Source: Roseobacter insulae
GTDB lineage: Bacteria > Pseudomonadota > Alphaproteobacteria > Rhodobacterales > Rhodobacteraceae
Direction: 5' to 3'
DNA: 64,000 bases
Assembly: GCF_019375555.1 (NCBI RefSeq)
Contig: NZ_JAHXDN010000004.1
Location: forward strand, 186,001 to 250,000
The notes below the pieces were generated by a model that made no database searches, was not told the origin of the DNA, and saw nothing but the letters and a program-made list of their open reading frames with translations. Of this stretch, positions 26,480 through 34,803 are shown in pieces (within the stretch, counting starts at the first letter, position 1; each line of letters starts with the position of its first letter). The translations under genes and the position numbers were made by a program.

Positions 26480-27217
26480 ATGTTTGACGTCACATTATTT
26501 GGGGCTTTTCTGGGCGGGCTTATCGTATTTTTTTCACCCTGCGTTCTGCCGATTGTGCCGTTCTACCTGAGCTATATGGCGGGCGCATCGATGTCGCAGA
26601 TCAGCGCCGAGGGTACGCTCGCACCGGGCCTGCGCAAGCGGGCGTTTCTGGCGTCGATCATGTTTTCGCTGGGCATCATAACCGTCTTCGTTCTGCTGGG
26701 GGCCGCGGCCTATGGGCTCAGTCAAAGCTTTCGCGAAGCCCAGACGGAATTCAGGCTTTTCGCCGCGCTGGTCGTGTTGGTTATGGGGCTGCATTTTCTG
26801 GGCGTGCTGCGGATCGGCATCCTCAACCGCGCCTTCCACATGGACGCAGGTGACACCAAGAACATGTCCGTCCTCGGGGCTTATGTCGTTGGTTTTGCCT
26901 TCGCCGCAGGGTGGACGCCCTGTGTCGGAGGCGTGCTGACCGCGGTTGTGTTTACCGCCAGCACAGAGGCGACCGCGCTGCGCGGGCTCGTCCTGCTGCT
27001 GGTCTTTGGAGTGGCGATGACCACCCCCTTCGTGATCGCCTCGCTTTTCATCGGGCCGTTTCTGAGGTTCGCTGCCCGGTTCCGCCGCCATTTGCCGAAG
27101 GTCGAAAAGGCCATGGGGCTGCTACTGATCCTGTTCGCCGCGCTGATCGCCACCGACAGTGTCAACTATATTGCCCAGTGGTTGCTGCAAACCTTTCCTG
27201 CCTTTCAGAACATTTAG
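26480..27217 (+). CDS. soxV: Cytochrome c biogenesis/disulfide transporter SoxV (CcdA family)
   Basis: 245 aa, six membrane segments. CcdA signatures are FFSPCVLPIVPFYLSYMAG (first Cys) and AAGWTPCVGGVL (second Cys). It carries electrons from cytoplasmic thioredoxin across the membrane to SoxW and SoxS, keeping SoxYZ active. Followed 12 bases later by soxW. Confidence 0.95.
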   Translation: MFDVTLFGAFLGGLIVFFSPCVLPIVPFYLSYMAGASMSQISAEGTLAPGLRKRAFLASIMFSLGIITVFVLLGAAAYGLSQSFREAQTEFRLFAALVVLVMGLHFLGVLRIGILNRAFHMDAGDTKNMSVLGAYVVGFAFAAGWTPCVGGVLTAVVFTASTEATALRGLVLLLVFGVAMTTPFVIASLFIGPFLRFAARFRRHLPKVEKAMGLLLILFAALIATDSVNYIAQWLLQTFPAFQNI

Positions 27218-27229
27218 GGAGACTGCCAC

Positions 27230-27802
27230 ATGAGACGCCTGATACTTCTTCTGTCGATGATCGCTTTGCCTGCCTTTGCCGCGGAACTTGGTGATGACGG
27301 GCTGCACAAGACCGACTGGATGCGCGACACTTTCAAAGACCTCACTGAAGATCTCGCCGAGGCCAATGACGAAGGAAAGCGGTTCGTGATCATGGTCGAG
27401 CAACGCGGTTGCGTCTACTGTACCAAGATGCACGAGGAAGTTTTCCCGCGTGAGGATATCGCCAGCTACATCCGCGAGAATTTTTTTGTTGTACAGTTGA
27501 ACCTGCACGGGGACACCGAGGTCACTGACTTTGACGGCGACGTCCTGTCCGAAAAACAGGCCGCCCGTAAATGGGGCATTCTGTTCACCCCCTCGATTCT
27601 GTTCCTGCCCGAAGAAGTCGGCGATGACGCCACCGCGCAATCGGCGGCTGTGGCCCTGATGCCCGGGGCGTTTGGCGCCGGCACGACACTGGATATGTTC
27701 ACATGGGTCAATGAAAAACGATATGCGCTTGATTCAGAGGAAGATTTCCAACGCTACCACGCACGCCGCATTCAGGAGCGGGCCGATGGATCTACGGATT
27801 GA
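27230..27802 (+). CDS. soxW: Periplasmic thioredoxin SoxW
   Basis: 190 aa. Signal peptide MRRLILLLSMIALPAFAAE. Thioredoxin domain with FVIMVEQRGCVYCTKMHEEVF (CxxC) and WGILFTPSILFLPEE (cis-Pro). Partner of SoxV in periplasmic reduction. The C-terminal helix FQRYHARRIQERA is characteristic of SoxW. Ends before a 95-bp gap with the soxX promoter. Confidence 0.93.
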   Translation: MRRLILLLSMIALPAFAAELGDDGLHKTDWMRDTFKDLTEDLAEANDEGKRFVIMVEQRGCVYCTKMHEEVFPREDIASYIRENFFVVQLNLHGDTEVTDFDGDVLSEKQAARKWGILFTPSILFLPEEVGDDATAQSAAVALMPGAFGAGTTLDMFTWVNEKRYALDSEEDFQRYHARRIQERADGSTD

Positions 27803-27875
27803 CAGCCGAACAAATTCACAAACCGGAATTTGACCTTGATCAATCGCGTTTTTGTGTCCTATGGTATGCGAAATA

Positions 27876-27884
27876 TTGAATGTG
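27876..27884. promoter_or_regulatory. Candidate SoxR half-site before soxX
   Basis: TTGAATGTG, matching the soxS-soxV element TTGAATATG at 8 of 9 bases, 14 bases upstream of the soxX ATG. The soxW-soxX gap is the second SoxR target in studied relatives. A clear second arm is not visible. Confidence 0.4.
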
Positions 27885-27897
27885 TTTGGGAGGACGC

Positions 27898-28371
27898 ATG
27901 GAACGCACTTTTTTAGCAACTTTGGCCCTGACCTTATCGACCCTTGGTTTGAGTGCCGGAGAAATTGCGCCAACGGCGGTGACTTTCGTGGATGGCAGCG
28001 TTGAGGCGTCTCTCACCGGTGTGGCCGGTGATCCGACAAGGGGCCGCGAAATCGTCGGCAACAAGTCGATGGGTAACTGCGTGGCCTGCCACGAGGTCAG
28101 TGACCTGTCCGATGTGCCCTTTCACGGTGAAATCGGACCCATGCTCGACGGAGCAGGAGAGCGCTGGAGCGAGGCGGAGCTTCGCGGGATCGTGGCCAAT
28201 GCCAAGATGATGTTCGAGGACAGCTTGATGCCCTCGTTCTACAAGACAGAAGGGTTCATCCGGCCGGGCAAAGCCTATACCGGAGAAGCAGCGGACGATA
28301 CATTCGGTCCGCTCCTGACAGCCCAGCAAATCGAAGACGTGGTGGCCTATTTATCCACGTTGAAAGAATAA
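27898..28371 (+). CDS. soxX: Sulfur-oxidising cytochrome c SoxX
   Basis: 157 aa from ATG 27898, preceded by GGGAGGA. Signal peptide MERTFLATLALTLSTLGLSAG. One haem: GNCVACHEVSDL (residues about 59-70), with Met ligand in DSLMPSFYKTEGF and the terminal DVVAYLSTL. Partner of SoxA in the SoxAX complex that couples thiosulfate oxidatively to SoxY. Confidence 0.95.
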   Translation: MERTFLATLALTLSTLGLSAGEIAPTAVTFVDGSVEASLTGVAGDPTRGREIVGNKSMGNCVACHEVSDLSDVPFHGEIGPMLDGAGERWSEAELRGIVANAKMMFEDSLMPSFYKTEGFIRPGKAYTGEAADDTFGPLLTAQQIEDVVAYLSTLKE

Positions 28372-28404
28372 CGCCCCCTGAACGGGATCAAAGGAGGTTC
28401 TCGC

Positions 28405-28821
28405 ATGGAACTGACAAGACGAAATGCAATTCTCATGGGGTCAGGCGCCATTTTGGCCGCCGGTTTGCCCCTGCGCGCCTGGGCGGTCGGTGAAGAAGCC
28501 ATCGCAGCCTTCACCGGTGGCGCCCCGGTCGGTGAGGGCGACATCACCCTGACCGCACCGGAGATCGCGGAGAACGGAAACACCGTTCCGATCGAAGTCT
28601 CGTCGGGCTCTGCTTCCGAGATCATGGTGCTGGCCCTCGGCAACCCTACGCCAAGCGTCGCGACGTTCAAATTCGGCAAGCTGGCAGGATCGCGTGCCGC
28701 GTCGACCCGGATCCGTCTGGCGGGCACGCAGGACGTGGTTGCGATTGCCAAGCTGGAGGACGGCTCTTTCGTTCAGGCCAAGGCGACGGTGAAAGTCACA
28801 ATCGGCGGCTGCGGCGGCTAA
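28405..28821 (+). CDS. soxY: Sulfur carrier protein SoxY
   Basis: 138 aa. Twin-arginine-type signal MELTRRNAILMGSGAILAAG. The C-terminus is KVTIGGCGG, the swinging-arm motif whose Cys carries the thiosulfate-derived sulfane. With SoxZ it forms the carrier for the whole periplasmic cycle. The ribosome site AAAGGAGG lies upstream. Confidence 0.97.
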   Translation: MELTRRNAILMGSGAILAAGLPLRAWAVGEEAIAAFTGGAPVGEGDITLTAPEIAENGNTVPIEVSSGSASEIMVLALGNPTPSVATFKFGKLAGSRAASTRIRLAGTQDVVAIAKLEDGSFVQAKATVKVTIGGCGG

Positions 28822-28836
28822 TCAGGAGAGAATGAC

Positions 28837-29166
28837 ATGGCAAAAGGTGTAAAACCCCGCGTTAAAGTGCCCAAGACCGCCGCTGCAGGCGACATCATCA
28901 CGATCAAGACACTGATCAGCCACAAGATGGAGTCCGGCCAGCGCAAGGATGATGATGGCAACGTGATCCCGCGCTCGATCATCAACCGTTTCACCTGCGA
29001 TTTTAATGGTGAGAACGTGGTTGACGTGACGCTGGAGCCGGCGATTTCGACAAATCCTTACCTGGAATTCGAGGCGCTGGTGCCGGAAGCCGGTGAATTC
29101 ACGTTCACATGGTACGACGACGATGGCTCGGTCTACGATACGTCGAAAAAAATCGCGATCGAGTGA
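28837..29166 (+). CDS. soxZ: Sulfur carrier partner protein SoxZ
   Basis: 109 aa, immunoglobulin-like fold. KGVKPRVKVPKTAAAGDIITIKTLISHKMESGQR and FTFTWYDDDGSVYDTSKKI are the conserved SoxZ blocks. No signal peptide, since it is exported bound to SoxY. 15 bases after soxY. Confidence 0.97.
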   Translation: MAKGVKPRVKVPKTAAAGDIITIKTLISHKMESGQRKDDDGNVIPRSIINRFTCDFNGENVVDVTLEPAISTNPYLEFEALVPEAGEFTFTWYDDDGSVYDTSKKIAIE

Positions 29167-29193
29167 TCTGTTTTTGTCTTGGGAGGGACATTT

Positions 29194-30042
29194 ATGAATA
29201 AGCTGACCGTAGCCTTGCTGGCAACGACGCTGGCCGCAGCAGCCCCGGTTATGGCGGGTCCTGTGGAAGACACGCTGGTGCTCAACGAGGACATCACGCT
29301 GGTCACCCGCACCGCGGCGCCCGAACATATTTCGGATGTGCTGGACGAGGTCATCTCCGGCTGGCACTTTCGCGGCACCGAAACTCGCGCGATGCAGGCC
29401 GATGATTTCGACAATCCGGGCATGATCTTCGTGGAACAGGCAGAGGAAGTCTGGAACACGGCGGACGGTTCCGAAGGCAAGTCCTGTGCCAGTTGCCATG
29501 GCGAGGCAGAGGACATGGCCGGTGTGCGCCCTGTCTATCCCAAGTATAACGAGGCGGCGGGCGAAGTACGTACCCTTGAGATGCAGATCAACGATTGCCG
29601 CGAGAACCGGATGGGTGCCGAGAAGTGGAAATATACCGGCGGCGACATGGTCAACATGACCGCGCTTCTGGCTTCCGTTTCCCGTGGTCTGCCGGTGAAC
29701 GTCGCGATCGACGGACCGGCGCAATCCACGTGGGAGGCAGGCAAGGAGCTCTACTACACCCGCACCGGACAACTGGAAATGGCCTGCGCGTCATGTCACG
29801 AAGACAACTACGGCAACATGATCCGTGCCGACCACCTCAGCCAGGGCCAGATCAACGGGTTTCCGACGTATCGGCTGAAAAACACCAAGCTGAACGCGGT
29901 TCACGCAAGGTTCAAAGGCTGCGTCAGGGACACCCGGGCCGAGACCTTCAAGCCGGGCAGTCCCGAATTCGTCGCACTTGAGCTTTACGTCGCATCGCGC
30001 GGCAACGGGCTGCATGTGGAAGGCCCGTCGGTCCGCAACTAA
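29194..30042 (+). CDS. soxA: Dihaem cytochrome c SoxA
   Basis: 282 aa from ATG 29194 (GGGAGGG upstream; a TTG at 29179 is within that site). Signal peptide MNKLTVALLATTLAAAAPVMAG. Two haem motifs, CASCHGEAED and CASCHEDNYG, and the catalytic Cys in FKGCVRDTRAE, which carries a persulfide. Dihaem architecture as in Paracoccus and Rhodovulum. It joins SoxX to attach thiosulfate to SoxY. Confidence 0.96.
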   Translation: MNKLTVALLATTLAAAAPVMAGPVEDTLVLNEDITLVTRTAAPEHISDVLDEVISGWHFRGTETRAMQADDFDNPGMIFVEQAEEVWNTADGSEGKSCASCHGEAEDMAGVRPVYPKYNEAAGEVRTLEMQINDCRENRMGAEKWKYTGGDMVNMTALLASVSRGLPVNVAIDGPAQSTWEAGKELYYTRTGQLEMACASCHEDNYGNMIRADHLSQGQINGFPTYRLKNTKLNAVHARFKGCVRDTRAETFKPGSPEFVALELYVASRGNGLHVEGPSVRN

Positions 30043-30052
30043 ACATCGATGA

Positions 30053-30079
30053 CCCCGCACCGATGCCGTGCGGGGTTTT
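30053..30079 (+). terminator. Rho-independent-type terminator/attenuator between soxA and soxB
   Basis: CCCCGCAC-CGATGCC-GTGCGGGG forms a perfect 8-bp stem with a 7-nt loop, followed directly by TTTTC. It begins 11 bases after the soxA stop. It is inside the sox operon and so probably sets the ratio of XYZA to BCDEF messages. Confidence 0.75.
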
Positions 30080-30108
30080 CTCGCCCTAATATATTCAGGA
30101 AAACGCAT

Positions 30109-31806
30109 ATGATATCCCGGCGTGACTTTCTTCAGACCAGCATGGCCGCCACCGCGCTACTGGGTGCGTCCGGTTTCGGGAAGTGGGGCCGGATCGCCGC
30201 GCAACAGGCGCTGACGCAAGATCAGTTGCTGCAATTCGACAGCTTCGGGAATGTCTGCCTGATGCATATCACGGACATTCACGCGCAGCTCAAGCCAATC
30301 TATTTCCGTGAGCCTTCCATTAATATCGGAGTGGGTGCGAACAAGGGCGCCGTGCCGCATATCACCGGGGCTGAGTTCCGTAAAATGTACGGCATCGACG
30401 ATGGTTCTTACGCCCACTATGCCTTGTCGTCGGGCGATTTCGAAGCTCTGGCGCGGGGCTATGGCCGCGTGGGCGGGCTGGACCGCGTGGCAACGGTCAT
30501 CAACCAGATCCGGTCGGAACGTCCGGACGCGCTGCTTCTGGATGGCGGCGACACCTGGCATGGCAGCTACACCTGCTACCATACGCAGGGTCAGGACATG
30601 GTCGATGTAATGAACACGTTAAAGCCCGATGCCATGACCTTCCATTGGGAGTTCACGCTGGGTTCGGATCGCGTCAACGAGATTGTCGAGGGGCTGCCTT
30701 TTGCCGCCCTTGGTCAAAACATTTTCGACGCGGAGTGGGACGAACCCGCGGAGCTTTTCCCCCCCTACAAGTTTTTCGAGCGCGGCGGTGTGAAAATCGC
30801 TGTGATCGGTCAGGCTTTCCCCTACATGCCGATTGCCAATCCCGGTTGGATGTTCCCGGAGTATGCCTTCGGCATCCGCGATGAACACATGCAGGAAATC
30901 GTCGATCAGGTGCGTGCTAAAGGGGCGGAACTGGTGGTCTGCCTAAGCCACAATGGCTTTGACGTGGACAAGAAAATGGCCGGGATCGTCTCGGGGATTG
31001 ACGTGATCCTGTCCGGCCACACCCACGACGCCCTGCCGGAACCGGTGCTTGTGGGCGATACGATCATCGTGGCGTCCGGGTCCAACGGAAAATTTGTCAG
31101 CCGTGTCGATCTGGATGTCCGAGACGGCCGGATGATGGGCTTCCGCCACAAGCTGATCCCGGTCCTGTCAGACGTGATTGCGCCGGACCCGGATGTCGCA
31201 GCGGTGATTGACAGCGTCCGTGCGCCCTATGAGGAAACGCTCGCCGAGGTCATCGGGCAGACAGACTCATTGCTGTACCGCCGGGGTAATTTCAACGGCA
31301 CATGGGACGATCTGATCTGTGACGCGCTGATATCGGAACGTGACGCCGACATCGCGCTGAGCCCCGGGGTGCGCTGGGGCCCTTCCCTGCTGCCGGGCCA
31401 GGACATCACGCGCGAAGACATATGGAATGTCACCTCCATGTCCTATGGCGCGGCGTACCGCACCGAGATGACAGGAGAATTCCTGCATGTGGTGCTGGAG
31501 GACGTGGCTGACAACCTGTTCAACCCCGACCCCTACTACCAGCAGGGCGGCGACATGGTGCGCACTGGCGGGCTTGGCTACCGCATCGATATCACCCAAC
31601 CGCAAGGCAGCCGCATCACCGACATGGTATTACTGAAGACCGGCGAAAAGATCGACCCGGCCAGAATCTATCAGGTTGCCGGCTGGGCCTCGGTGAACGA
31701 AGGCACGCAAGGCCCCCCGATCTGGGATGTGGTCGAGAGCCATATTCGCAAGCAAGGACGCGTCTCTGTCGCCCCCAACACCAGCGTGGAGGTTGTTGGC
31801 GCATGA
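30109..31806 (+). CDS. soxB: Thiosulfohydrolase SoxB
   Basis: 565 aa from ATG 30109, the first start after the terminator; earlier starts would put translation through the hairpin. Tat signal MISRRDFLQTSMAATALLGAS. Dimanganese 5'-nucleotidase-like fold: LMHITDIHAQLKP (metal Asp/His), DGGDTWHGS, FLHVVLEDV. Residue set SHNGFD, SGHTHDALP gives the remaining ligands. Hydrolyses SoxY-cysteine-S-thiosulfonate to release sulfate. Confidence 0.96.
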   Translation: MISRRDFLQTSMAATALLGASGFGKWGRIAAQQALTQDQLLQFDSFGNVCLMHITDIHAQLKPIYFREPSINIGVGANKGAVPHITGAEFRKMYGIDDGSYAHYALSSGDFEALARGYGRVGGLDRVATVINQIRSERPDALLLDGGDTWHGSYTCYHTQGQDMVDVMNTLKPDAMTFHWEFTLGSDRVNEIVEGLPFAALGQNIFDAEWDEPAELFPPYKFFERGGVKIAVIGQAFPYMPIANPGWMFPEYAFGIRDEHMQEIVDQVRAKGAELVVCLSHNGFDVDKKMAGIVSGIDVILSGHTHDALPEPVLVGDTIIVASGSNGKFVSRVDLDVRDGRMMGFRHKLIPVLSDVIAPDPDVAAVIDSVRAPYEETLAEVIGQTDSLLYRRGNFNGTWDDLICDALISERDADIALSPGVRWGPSLLPGQDITREDIWNVTSMSYGAAYRTEMTGEFLHVVLEDVADNLFNPDPYYQQGGDMVRTGGLGYRIDITQPQGSRITDMVLLKTGEKIDPARIYQVAGWASVNEGTQGPPIWDVVESHIRKQGRVSVAPNTSVEVVGA

Positions 31807-33089
31807 GCAAGAAAACGGAGGAAATGATGTCCAAAGGACCTTCCCGGCGCAGTTTTCTGCGCGGGGCCGCTGCTGGCACGGCATTTGTGGCAGGTGCGGC
31901 CAAGGCCGGCACGCCCGATCCACTGATCACCGAAGTGCAACCCTGGGCCTCTGGTCTGGGCGATGGGGTGGATGCCACGCCCTATGGGCTGCCGATCGAA
32001 TATGAGGCCGACGTGATCCGGCGCAACGTGGAGTGGCTGACCGCAGATACGATCAGTTCGATCAACTTCACACCGATCCATGCGCTCGACGGGACGATCA
32101 CGCCGCAGGGATGCGCCTTCGAGCGCCACCACTCCGGGGCCATCGACCTGCGCAAGGAGGACTACCGGCTGATGATCAACGGGCTGGTGGACCGTCCGCT
32201 GGTCTTTACATATGCCGATCTGGAAAGGTTCCCGCGCGAAAATCACGTCTACTTCTGCGAATGCGCGGCCAATACCGGCATGGAATGGGCAGGCGCGCAG
32301 CTCAATGGCGCGCAGTTCACCCACGGGATGATCCACAACATGGAATACACCGGCGTGCCGCTGCGCACGATCCTTCAGGAGGCGGGGCTCGCCGCCGCGG
32401 GCGATCTGTCGGATAAATGGGTTTTCGTGGAAGGCGCGGACGCCTCCTCCAACGGGCGTTCGATCCCGATGGAAAAAGCGCTTGATGATGTTCTTGTGGC
32501 ATTCAAGGCCAACGGCGAAGCGCTGCGCAAGGAACACGGTTATCCGGTCCGCCTCGTGGTTCCCGGCTGGGAAGGCAACATGTGGGTCAAATGGATCAGG
32601 CGGATCGAGGTCATGGACGGCCCCGTCGAGAGCCGTGAAGAGACATCGAAGTACACCGATACGCTGGCCGATGGCACCAGCCGCAAATGGACGTGGGAGA
32701 TGGACGCGAAATCTGTTGTGACATCGCCCAGCCCACAGGCCCCGATCACCCATGGCAAGGGGCCTTTGGTCATCACGGGGCTGGCGTGGTCCGGGCGCGG
32801 CGCGATCACCCGGGTCGATGTCTCTACGGACGGTGGCAAGAACTGGCAGACCGCGCGGCTCGCCAAGCCGGGAGAGAAGATGGCCCTCACGCGCTTTTAT
32901 CTCGACATCGACTGGGGTGGCGAAGAAATGTTCCTGCAAAGCCGCGCGATGGACGAGACCGGCTACGTGCAACCGACCAAGGCCCAGCTGCGCGAGGTCC
33001 GGGGTCTGAACTCGATTTATCACAACAACTGCATTCAAACCTGGTGGGTGCGCCCGAGCGGAGAGGCGGAAAATGTTGAAGTTTCTTAA
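31803..33089 (+). CDS. soxC: Sulfane dehydrogenase molybdenum subunit SoxC
   Basis: 428 aa. Overlaps the soxB stop by ATGA; an in-frame ATG at 31827 is an alternative. Tat motif SRRSFLRGAAAG. Sulfite-oxidase-type molybdopterin domain: VYFCECAANTGMEW (molybdenum-ligand Cys) and IHNMEYTGVPLRTILQEAG, then the Mo-cofactor dimerisation domain with RLVVPGWEGNMWVKWIRRIEV. With SoxD it oxidises the sulfane on SoxY, so this organism should make sulfate without sulfur globules. Confidence 0.96.
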   Translation: MSKKTEEMMSKGPSRRSFLRGAAAGTAFVAGAAKAGTPDPLITEVQPWASGLGDGVDATPYGLPIEYEADVIRRNVEWLTADTISSINFTPIHALDGTITPQGCAFERHHSGAIDLRKEDYRLMINGLVDRPLVFTYADLERFPRENHVYFCECAANTGMEWAGAQLNGAQFTHGMIHNMEYTGVPLRTILQEAGLAAAGDLSDKWVFVEGADASSNGRSIPMEKALDDVLVAFKANGEALRKEHGYPVRLVVPGWEGNMWVKWIRRIEVMDGPVESREETSKYTDTLADGTSRKWTWEMDAKSVVTSPSPQAPITHGKGPLVITGLAWSGRGAITRVDVSTDGGKNWQTARLAKPGEKMALTRFYLDIDWGGEEMFLQSRAMDETGYVQPTKAQLREVRGLNSIYHNNCIQTWWVRPSGEAENVEVS

Positions 33090-34071
33090 AGTTACGACGA
33101 CGCTTGCCTTGCTCGGCACGCCTGCGGTTGCGGAAAACCTGGGCCTTGGGCGGGTGGCGCTCCCAGAAGAAATCGCAGCCTGGGACAAGGATGTGAGCCC
33201 CGATGGGACCGGCCTGCCGCCCGGGTCGGGTGACGTGCTGACCGGCGAAGAAGTGTTCGCGGACAAATGCGCGTCATGTCATGGCGACTTTGCCGAAGGC
33301 GTTGACAACTGGCCGAAACTCGCAGGCGGCTGGGACACTCTGGCCGATGATGACCCGCTGAAGACGGTGGGCAGCTACTGGCCGCACCTGTCGACTGCCT
33401 GGGATTATGTGAACCGTTCAATGCCCTTTGGCGACGCGCAATCGCTGGAACCTGACGAGGTCTACGCCATCGTGGCTTACATCCTCTACTCCAACGATTT
33501 GGTGGATGACGAATTCGTCCTTTCGGACGAGACACTGGCGGAATTTGAACTGCCGAATGCGGATGGCTTCATTGTGGACGACCGTCTCGAAACGGAGCAT
33601 TCCAAGTGGGTCGGGGAGCCCTGCATGACGGACTGTAAGGATGCGGTCGAGGTGACCATGCGAGCCATGGTGCTCGACGTCACGCCCCAGGAAGAAGGCG
33701 CACCCGAAGAAGCCCAGGCCGCCCCGGCAGAACAGGAAGCCGCCCTTGACCCTGCCCTGGTGGAGGCGGGTGAAAAGGTCTTCAAGAAGTGCAAGGCGTG
33801 CCACCAGATCGGCGATGGTGCCAAGAACCGCTCTGGTCCGGTCCTGACGGGCATCGTCGGAAGCCCGGCGGGGCGCGTGGAAGGGTTCAAATACTCCAAG
33901 GCGCTCACGGAGATGGCGGAAAACGGTCTGGTGTGGGATGCCGACAATCTGCATGCGTTTCTTGCCAAGCCCAAAACGTTTATGAAAGGCACAAAGATGA
34001 GCTTTTCAGGCCTCAAGAAAGAGGATGATCTTGCTGCCATCACTGCATATCTCAAAAGCGTTGCGAACTGA
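33073..34071 (+). CDS. soxD: Dihaem cytochrome c SoxD (sulfane dehydrogenase electron acceptor)
   Basis: 332 aa. Signal peptide MLKFLKVTTTLALLGTPAVA. First haem CASCHGDFAEG; the second, C-terminal, is CKACHQIGDG in a separate class I cytochrome c domain (EAGEKVFKKCKACHQ to AITAYLKSV). The two are joined by an Ala/Glu/Pro linker at about residues 200-225. Start lies within soxC (17-bp overlap). Confidence 0.95.
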   Translation: MLKFLKVTTTLALLGTPAVAENLGLGRVALPEEIAAWDKDVSPDGTGLPPGSGDVLTGEEVFADKCASCHGDFAEGVDNWPKLAGGWDTLADDDPLKTVGSYWPHLSTAWDYVNRSMPFGDAQSLEPDEVYAIVAYILYSNDLVDDEFVLSDETLAEFELPNADGFIVDDRLETEHSKWVGEPCMTDCKDAVEVTMRAMVLDVTPQEEGAPEEAQAAPAEQEAALDPALVEAGEKVFKKCKACHQIGDGAKNRSGPVLTGIVGSPAGRVEGFKYSKALTEMAENGLVWDADNLHAFLAKPKTFMKGTKMSFSGLKKEDDLAAITAYLKSVAN

Positions 34072-34775
34072 TGTGCTTTTTGCGGGGTCTCCCGGCTGCT
34101 CTGGCTGCGATCTTCGTGGCCGGGGCCGTTGCGGCAGATCAGATCGGTGACAGAGACGCCGGCGAAAAGGTCTTTTCCAAGTGCAAGGGCTGCCACGAGG
34201 TCGGGCAAGGCGCCCGCGACCGAATAGGCCCGCATCTCAATGGCATTTTCGGGCGCGCGGCGGCTGCACATGCGGACTACGCCTATTCGAAATCCATGAC
34301 CCGTGCCGGGCAGGACGGACTGGTCTGGACGATTGAGACACTGGACGCCTACATCGAGAACCCGCGCGCTCTGGTGTCGAAAACCCGGATGAGCTTTCGC
34401 GGTGTGAAGGACCCGAAGGACAGGGCGGACGTCCTGGCCTATCTGCGCGGGTTTTCCGACAACCCGTCCGACGTGCCCGAAGCGGAACCCACCGCCCGCG
34501 CGACAGATCATGATCTGGACCCGGCAATCCTGGCCCTGAAGGGCGACGCCGAATACGGCGAATATCTCTCCAGCGAATGCCTGACATGCCACCAGTCTGA
34601 CGGCAGCGCCGACGGCATCCCCTCGATCACCCGCTGGCCAACCGATGACTTCGTCGTCGCCATGCATGCTTACAAGCGCAAGCTGCGTCCGCACCCCGTG
34701 ATGCAGATGATGGCCGAGCGCCTGAGTGATGAAGAAATTGCCGCTTTGGCCGCATATTTTAAGGACCTTGAATAA
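34071..34775 (+). CDS. soxE: Dihaem cytochrome c SoxE
   Basis: 234 aa. Start overlaps the soxD stop by one base. Signal MCFLRGLPAALAAIFVAGAVA. First domain is class I cytochrome c (GEKVFSKCKGCHEVGQGARDRIGPHLNGIFG); the second haem is CLTCHQSDGSADGIPSI, flavocytochrome c subunit-like. In Paracoccus SoxE is the partner of the flavoprotein SoxF. Confidence 0.93.
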   Translation: MCFLRGLPAALAAIFVAGAVAADQIGDRDAGEKVFSKCKGCHEVGQGARDRIGPHLNGIFGRAAAAHADYAYSKSMTRAGQDGLVWTIETLDAYIENPRALVSKTRMSFRGVKDPKDRADVLAYLRGFSDNPSDVPEAEPTARATDHDLDPAILALKGDAEYGEYLSSECLTCHQSDGSADGIPSITRWPTDDFVVAMHAYKRKLRPHPVMQMMAERLSDEEIAALAAYFKDLE

Positions 34776-34803
34776 CCGGGTCGCCATTTGGGAGGAAAGA
34801 GAA

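Noticed and set aside
31671..33266. A 531-codon open frame on the minus strand opposite soxC
   Set aside because: Antisense shadow of soxC and the soxB tail; no recognisable family.
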